A stretch of DNA of 56,631 nucleotides from positions 1 to 56,631 of the forward strand of contig JACNLK010000032.1 in the NCBI GenBank assembly GCA_014381505.1, written 5' to 3'. Positions within the stretch are counted from its first letter, which is position 1. Each line of letters opens with the position of its first letter. Below are positions 52,660 through 56,631 of the stretch, piece after piece. The notes below the pieces were generated by a model. It saw nothing but the letters and a program-made list of their open reading frames with translations. It did no database searches and had not been told where the DNA came from. The translations under genes were made by a program, and so were the position numbers. This stretch comes from Candidatus Desulfatifera sulfidica. Lineage in GTDB: Bacteria; Desulfobacterota; Desulfobulbia; Desulfobulbales; Desulfocapsaceae.

Positions 52660-54743
52660 TGTTGAATCTCCACTTGGATTTGAGTGCCGTGTCCGGGTTG
52701 GGTGGACAGGTGGTAGCTGCAATTAAGCTGTTGGGCTCTTTCACGCATGGACGCCAGTCCCAACCCTTGGTTTGAGTCGTCAATACTTGTTGGGTCGAAA
52801 CCGCAGCCGTCATCTTTGATGGTGAGTGAGGGCCGTGAGTTGTGGTGTTCAAGTGTGATGCTGATTTTTTTTGCCTGGGCATGGCGGGCTGCGTTCGGCA
52901 GGGCCTCCTGGGTAATGCGGAACAGACCACTTTCCACGAAAGGTTCAAGACGGGGGAAGTTCTGTGTCTTGAAGGACACAGCTATTTCAAAGCGTTTGCC
53001 CAGTTGAGTCCCATAGCGGCGGATCGCGGCTTCCAGTCCATAATCATCCAGGACAGGGGGGTGGAGGTCGTCCATGATACCCCGGATCTGTTCAGTCATG
53101 GTTGCCGTCAACGCCATGGCATCATCCAGGCGCTCGGTCAATTTATCTGTGGTGTGCGGTTGGATCTGATTGCTGATGATCTGCAGGTTGATTCCCAGGC
53201 CTGCCAGATTTTGTCCCAGACTGTCGTGTAGATCCCGTGCCAGGTCTTTTCGTTCGGTTTCCTGGAGATTGGCGAGACGTTGGGCCAGATCAAGGACCTC
53301 CTGGCGCTGCTGCAGGGTCTCTTTCAGGAGAATGGCTTTTTGTAAACTGATGACTAAGGGGTAAGCCAGCTCTTCTGTAAGTATCTTGTGCTCGGGAGTG
53401 AAAATGTTGTGGTCGATGCTGCAGAGGTTTAAGCTGCCAATGAGTTCCTTGTCCATGATCAGAGGGATGCACATGAAGGATTCTATCCCGTGAGATTCCA
53501 TGGCCGTGCGGACCTGACATTTGTTTTCGGACTTGAGACAGGTATTGAAAATGGTATCGCCCCGGCTCAGTCGATCAATGAACGCCTGGCACTGAAAGGG
53601 CAGTTCCGGATCGCTGCTGAGAGGTGATATCCTGCTGCCGGACAGAGCCAGAGCGGTAGCTCGTCTCTGTTCCATGTTGAAAATAAGAATGGAACTGCAA
53701 TGTTCCGGCAGGATTTTTTGTAACTCATTAAGAACTGTCTGGCCGATGTCTTGAGGGGATTGGGCGCTTAATATCTGTTGATTTATTTTCAGGAAAAATG
53801 CCGTTCGCCGTGCATAACGGCGAAGGCTGAGACTGTCTTCGGCCTGACGGATTACACGGCCTAAATGGTTGGCGATAATCTGCAGGGTTGGAAGATGAAC
53901 CTGGGTGTGCTGGCGGGGTTTGAGGTCGGCGACGACAACGATCCCGGAAATACCTTTTTCATCTGTGCGGATGGGGACGGCCAGGCAATTGTTGATTCCG
54001 AATGGTTTTAAAGGGCAGGTGGGGCATGCAGAAAAAGGCCTGGTTATGGTATCAGTCGTGTTGAACGTGTGCCAGCAGGAGGTTTCTTCGACGGAAAAAA
54101 TTGTGTTTTGCAGGCCGGGCGCATCGATTCCGTAGAAGGCCTTGACGATGAAATTGCCATTCTCCTTATACAGGATGAGAGAGACGGGGAAGTCCAGCTC
54201 CCTGGCAAGGTTGTGGGCGGTTTGTTCATAGAGCGGGGTCAGGTCTTCTTCATTGGTCAGGAAAATTTCTGAGATGCCAGCGATCAGTTTTCGTTGCTGG
54301 TGGAAAAGCTCGGCGTATTGACGGTTTCGGAAGTTGCGCACCGCTTGTTTGAGAACTTGGGGCAGAATGCGGAGGTAATCCTGGTATGAGTCTTTTATCA
54401 GATAATCGCTGACTCCCGTCTGGAAGGCCTCGAGAACCACCTGTTCTGATCCGGCTCCGGAGAGAATGACACAGGGGATATTGATGTTATCCGTCATGAT
54501 ACGACGGCAAAGTTCCAGGCCGGTGATGCCCGGCAGTTTATAGTCAGTGACCAGCAGGTCAAAATTATCGTTTAATGTATCGAGATTGTCGAGTAATTCC
54601 TCGGCCCGATAGGCATGGGTGATGACGGTATCTGGTCGGTTTTCAAGTATCGCCCGGCGAAAGGCAATCAGGTCGTGTTCAGAGTCTTCCACCAGCATGA
54701 TTCGCAGAGGAGTGGGCAGGGAATTGTATCGTAATGGACTCAT
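52656..54743 (-). CDS. NarX-like sensor kinase with N-terminal receiver and two GAF domains
   Basis: A 695-residue soluble kinase. A receiver (about 12-130, FDLLVTDYKLPG with the Asp) comes first, then a GAF domain (about 160-300) with CPTCPL, a second GAF (about 325-465), and a HisKA_3/HATPase unit with ERKDLARDLHDSLGQNLAGLG holding the phosphorylated His and DDGCGFDPTSIDD...GLGLASMRERA. No transmembrane segment is visible, so signals are cytoplasmic or come through the receiver. It overlaps nagZ upstream and the regulator downstream, both as ATGA. The N-terminal receiver suggests that it is itself a target of another kinase (inference). Confidence 0.93.
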   Translation of the reverse strand: MSPLRYNSLPTPLRIMLVEDSEHDLIAFRRAILENRPDTVITHAYRAEELLDNLDTLNDNFDLLVTDYKLPGITGLELCRRIMTDNINIPCVILSGAGSEQVVLEAFQTGVSDYLIKDSYQDYLRILPQVLKQAVRNFRNRQYAELFHQQRKLIAGISEIFLTNEEDLTPLYEQTAHNLARELDFPVSLILYKENGNFIVKAFYGIDAPGLQNTIFSVEETSCWHTFNTTDTITRPFSACPTCPLKPFGINNCLAVPIRTDEKGISGIVVVADLKPRQHTQVHLPTLQIIANHLGRVIRQAEDSLSLRRYARRTAFFLKINQQILSAQSPQDIGQTVLNELQKILPEHCSSILIFNMEQRRATALALSGSRISPLSSDPELPFQCQAFIDRLSRGDTIFNTCLKSENKCQVRTAMESHGIESFMCIPLIMDKELIGSLNLCSIDHNIFTPEHKILTEELAYPLVISLQKAILLKETLQQRQEVLDLAQRLANLQETERKDLARDLHDSLGQNLAGLGINLQIISNQIQPHTTDKLTERLDDAMALTATMTEQIRGIMDDLHPPVLDDYGLEAAIRRYGTQLGKRFEIAVSFKTQNFPRLEPFVESGLFRITQEALPNAARHAQAKKISITLEHHNSRPSLTIKDDGCGFDPTSIDDSNQGLGLASMRERAQQLNCSYHLSTQPGHGTQIQVEIQQ

Positions 54744-55789
54744 GGGCTCAGTGGCTTGTGCTGTAGATTCTGTTTGAGGCGACCAATTCTGGCGCAGGAT
54801 TGGTCAAGATGTTCGCGGCTGATGAGTCCCTGATCTACCGCGGACATGACTGCTGTGGTCAGGCGCGGGAGAATATGAGGGTCGTGGTGCAGATTGTTGC
54901 CGATGATGAGCAGGTCGATCCCGGCGGCCAGGGCCTTGCAGACGGCCTCTTCCATGGAGTAATGGTCTGTGATTGCCTGCATTTGCAGGTCATCGCTGAT
55001 CACCACCCCGTCATATCCAAGCCGCTTGCGGAGCAGGTCGCTAATAATTGCCGGGGACAGAGTGGCTGGCAGTTGTGGATCCAGATTGTGGTGGAAGAGG
55101 TGGCCGATCATGATGGTGTCTGCCAGTTTCTGGTCCATGAGAATCTGGTAGGGGGCAAGTTCGCTGTCATCCCACGTGTCACTGATGTCGGTGAAGCCAA
55201 GGTGCGAGTCATTTTGTGAGTTGCCGTGCCCCGGAAAGTGTTTAAGGCTGGTGAGTACATGCTGATTGCGATGGGCGCGGATGAAAGCTGCTGCGTGCAT
55301 GGCAACCTGAGCCGGGTCGGAAGAGAAGCTGCGGCCAAGACCCGCGATGACGGGGTTATCAGGATTACTGGCAAGATCCACCACCGGAGCAAGATTAAGA
55401 TTTATGCCGACTTCATGCAGGGTCTGGGCAATGGTTGCAGCATCAGATGCAGTTTGCCGGCCGTCAGCTTCCTCGCCAAGGGCTGCGGCGCTGCGGGTGG
55501 CCGGAAAGCCGTGTTCAGGTTTGAGTCTGGCCACACGGCCGCCTTCCTGGTCCACTGCGATGAAGAGTGGAATGGCGGCATGATTCTGGAGGTCGCTGGT
55601 GAGTTGGCGAAGTTGTTCGGTTGTGCGTATATTGTTGCTGAAGGCGCCTTCGGCCAGTAAGCGGTCAAAGAGGATGACACCCCCAAGATTGTGTTCGCGG
55701 ATATCTGCAACAATGGTATCGCCGGCTTGAATCTGATCGCCCTTGAAGCCAATGAGGAAGAGTTGACCGATATTTTTTCTCAGATCCAT
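54740..55789 (-). CDS. nagZ: Beta-N-acetylhexosaminidase NagZ-like (GH3)
   Basis: A 349-residue glycoside hydrolase family 3 protein with AVDQEGGRVARL, NLAPVVDLASNPDNPVI, SLKHFPGHGNSQNDSHLG (the His/Asp acid-base loop) and VVISDDLQMQAI holding the nucleophile Asp. NagZ removes GlcNAc from GlcNAc-anhydroMurNAc peptides during peptidoglycan recycling and so can produce inducers of beta-lactamase. No signal peptide is visible, so it is cytoplasmic as expected. Its stop overlaps the sensor kinase start (ATGA). Confidence 0.93.
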   Translation of the reverse strand: MDLRKNIGQLFLIGFKGDQIQAGDTIVADIREHNLGGVILFDRLLAEGAFSNNIRTTEQLRQLTSDLQNHAAIPLFIAVDQEGGRVARLKPEHGFPATRSAAALGEEADGRQTASDAATIAQTLHEVGINLNLAPVVDLASNPDNPVIAGLGRSFSSDPAQVAMHAAAFIRAHRNQHVLTSLKHFPGHGNSQNDSHLGFTDISDTWDDSELAPYQILMDQKLADTIMIGHLFHHNLDPQLPATLSPAIISDLLRKRLGYDGVVISDDLQMQAITDHYSMEEAVCKALAAGIDLLIIGNNLHHDPHILPRLTTAVMSAVDQGLISREHLDQSCARIGRLKQNLQHKPLSP

Positions 55790-55871
55790 AACCGTTTACT
55801 GGCTGAGGTGTTCTCTTGTTTGTGGAATTTGTCGTAATTGCTTAAGAAATTATCTCTCTGATGATAAACAG

Positions 55872-55891
55872 ATTGTTCAAAAAAGAACAAT
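55872..55891. promoter_or_regulatory. Palindrome ATTGTTC-A6-GAACAAT, possible operator
   Basis: Two perfect 7-bp arms (55872-55878 and 55885-55891) around six A residues, 83 nt upstream of nagZ and 18 nt before a plus-strand promoter. It could be a repressor site acting on one or both. Bases 55790-56126 otherwise hold no gene. Confidence 0.4.
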
Positions 55892-55908
55892 GCCCATGTG
55901 ACGTGTAT

Positions 55909-55938
55909 TTGAGTGGGGGCGTTTTATTCTGTTATAAT
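55909..55938 (+). promoter_or_regulatory. Plus-strand promoter with no gene downstream
   Basis: TTGAGT (55909-55914), 18 nt, TATAAT (55933-55938). The next plus-strand stretch to 56126 carries no supported gene, and the next gene is on the minus strand. It may drive a small RNA starting near 55945, which would contain CTGC-TTGA-GCAG. Confidence 0.45.
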
Positions 55939-56069
55939 CCCGGTAAGTTCTGCTTGAGCAGTAAGGTGATTGCGGAGAAAATAACCTTCAACGTTTAATA
56001 ATATCAGCGCAGATTGAAAAAAAACAGGTTTTTTCTTGAAAAAAGAAAGGGATGCTTGTGGGGAGAGTT

Positions 56070-56097
56070 GGGCCGGCTCCGTGCGCGGAGCCGGCCC
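56070..56097. terminator. Strong GC-rich hairpin downstream of the PDX1-like gene
   Basis: GGGCCGGCTCCG (56070-56081) and CGGAGCCGGCCC (56086-56097) make a perfect 12-bp stem with loop TGCG. A T-rich stretch (near 56025-56048) lies further along on the minus strand, so it may end the minus-strand gene or, read the other way, the putative small RNA. Confidence 0.5.
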
Positions 56098-56126
56098 TGT
56101 GGCAATGCGGATGACTCAATGCATCC

Positions 56127-56519
56127 TCAGGTAAGCTGAATATTCAGGGGAATAAGATGCAGGTCTTTTTGGCATTGTTCTGTGGAACCCAGTTGCCAGT
56201 CCCCGCATTGAGCCGTGTCACCCAGGAGATCGTCAACTGACTGCACCAGGCCTTCGACGTTGATAATCGGATGGCGGGAGAAGACCTGGGGCAGTCCCTG
56301 GGTCAGGTTGCAGGCCAGGCAGCATCCGGGGCGTTCGTGCAGGCGGAGCTCAAGCCTGATTTGATTGTTCGTGCAGCCACCATACCCGAGAGTGATGTCG
56401 TAGGCGCCATCGTTGGCATCGCCGAACAGGGCCTCGAAAAAGTCATTGGTTCGGTCATGGGGGAAGAGCTGTGTCAGGGTCTCGGGGGTGAAAAGGGCAT
56501 CAATCTGTGTACTGTCCAT
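56127..56519 (-). CDS. PDX1-like conserved small protein of deltaproteobacteria
   Basis: A 130-residue soluble protein resembling the group misnamed pancreas/duodenum homeobox protein 1 in deltaproteobacterial genomes: DRTNDFFEALFGDANDGAYDI, RLELRLHERPGCCLACNLTQGLPQVFSRHPIINVEGLV. The cysteines GCCLACNLT could bind a metal. The function is unknown. The C terminus is extended with two further cysteines (CGDWQLGSTEQC). The upstream region to the window edge holds a 16-bp inverted repeat. Confidence 0.75.
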   Translation of the reverse strand: MDSTQIDALFTPETLTQLFPHDRTNDFFEALFGDANDGAYDITLGYGGCTNNQIRLELRLHERPGCCLACNLTQGLPQVFSRHPIINVEGLVQSVDDLLGDTAQCGDWQLGSTEQCQKDLHLIPLNIQLT

Positions 56520-56553
56520 GTCTTTGTGTTTCCGGCTGGTGTTGAGGTTTTCT

Positions 56554-56605
56554 TTCCATGGCTGCAGGGAGCAGGTTGAGCAACATGAGCCCTGCAGCCA
56601 TGGAA
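56554..56605. repeat. 16-bp perfect inverted repeat upstream of the PDX1-like gene
   Basis: TTCCATGGCTGCAGGG (56554-56569) and CCCTGCAGCCATGGAA (56590-56605) are exact reverse complements with a 20-nt spacer that itself contains GTTG/CAAC. No T run follows on either strand, so a terminator is doubtful; it could be an operator, a leader hairpin or part of a repeat running off the window. Confidence 0.5.
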
Positions 56606-56631
56606 GAGGGGATATCGTTTAGTCAATACAT

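Noticed and set aside
1-56631. CRISPR arrays, insertion sequences, prophage or integrases
   Set aside because: No regular spaced repeats, transposase, integrase or phage gene was seen on either strand.

Overview
The window looks like a chromosomal stretch from a sulfur-metabolising anaerobe of the Desulfobacterota, most like the Desulfobulbales (inference). The signs are a one-piece pyruvate:ferredoxin oxidoreductase, a CoA-disulfide/persulfide reductase fused to rhodanese, a SelW-type selenoprotein with an in-frame TGA, YkgJ cysteine-cluster and PDX1-like small proteins typical of deltaproteobacteria, and large PAS/GAF sensor kinases. I saw no mobile element, rRNA or CRISPR array. The genes are densely packed, often with 1-22 nt overlaps.

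Layout. 144-4167: tRNA-Arg(TCG), then on the minus strand a ClC channel and a dGTPase-like HD protein, a plus-strand selenoprotein (3421-3639), and a DtxR-type regulator. 4284-10248: recN, a PP-loop tRNA-thiolation-like enzyme, a dihydrouridine synthase, a thioredoxin-fold protein and a CCA/poly(A) polymerase-like protein. 10421-15153: rlmE, yebC, ruvC, ruvA, ruvB, panB, ending in a clear terminator. 15605-32550: the division and cell wall (dcw) cluster, with a promoter, a five-repeat MraZ operator, mraZ, rsmH, ftsL, an ftsI-like gene, a murE-murF fusion, mraY, murD, murG, murC, murB, ftsQ, ftsA and ftsZ. 32706-35895: a radical SAM protein and a sensor kinase. 36258-40759: the persulfide reductase, a PHP phosphoesterase with a small partner gene, and a YkgJ protein behind a structured leader. 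40946-47440: pyruvate:ferredoxin oxidoreductase, a CBS protein, and a pabB-pabC fusion. 47506-56519: two small conserved proteins, a hybrid sensor kinase, an overlapping nagZ / sensor kinase / LuxR-type regulator operon, and a PDX1-like protein.

The most notable signal is in the dcw cluster. The gene in the ftsI position keeps the pedestal, the transpeptidase-like scaffold and a PASTA domain, but none of the three catalytic motifs (SxxK, SxN, KTG) can be found. ftsW, which normally lies between murD and murG, is absent there because murD and murG overlap directly; ddl is also absent. Septal peptidoglycan synthesis in this lineage may therefore be organised differently, with the FtsI-like protein acting as a scaffold. 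Far downstream, nagZ, which acts in peptidoglycan turnover, is fused by ATGA overlaps to a two-component system, a possible wall-sensing circuit (inference).

Starts were chosen by Shine-Dalgarno match, overlap geometry and family alignment from memory. No database search was run, and residue positions are approximate.
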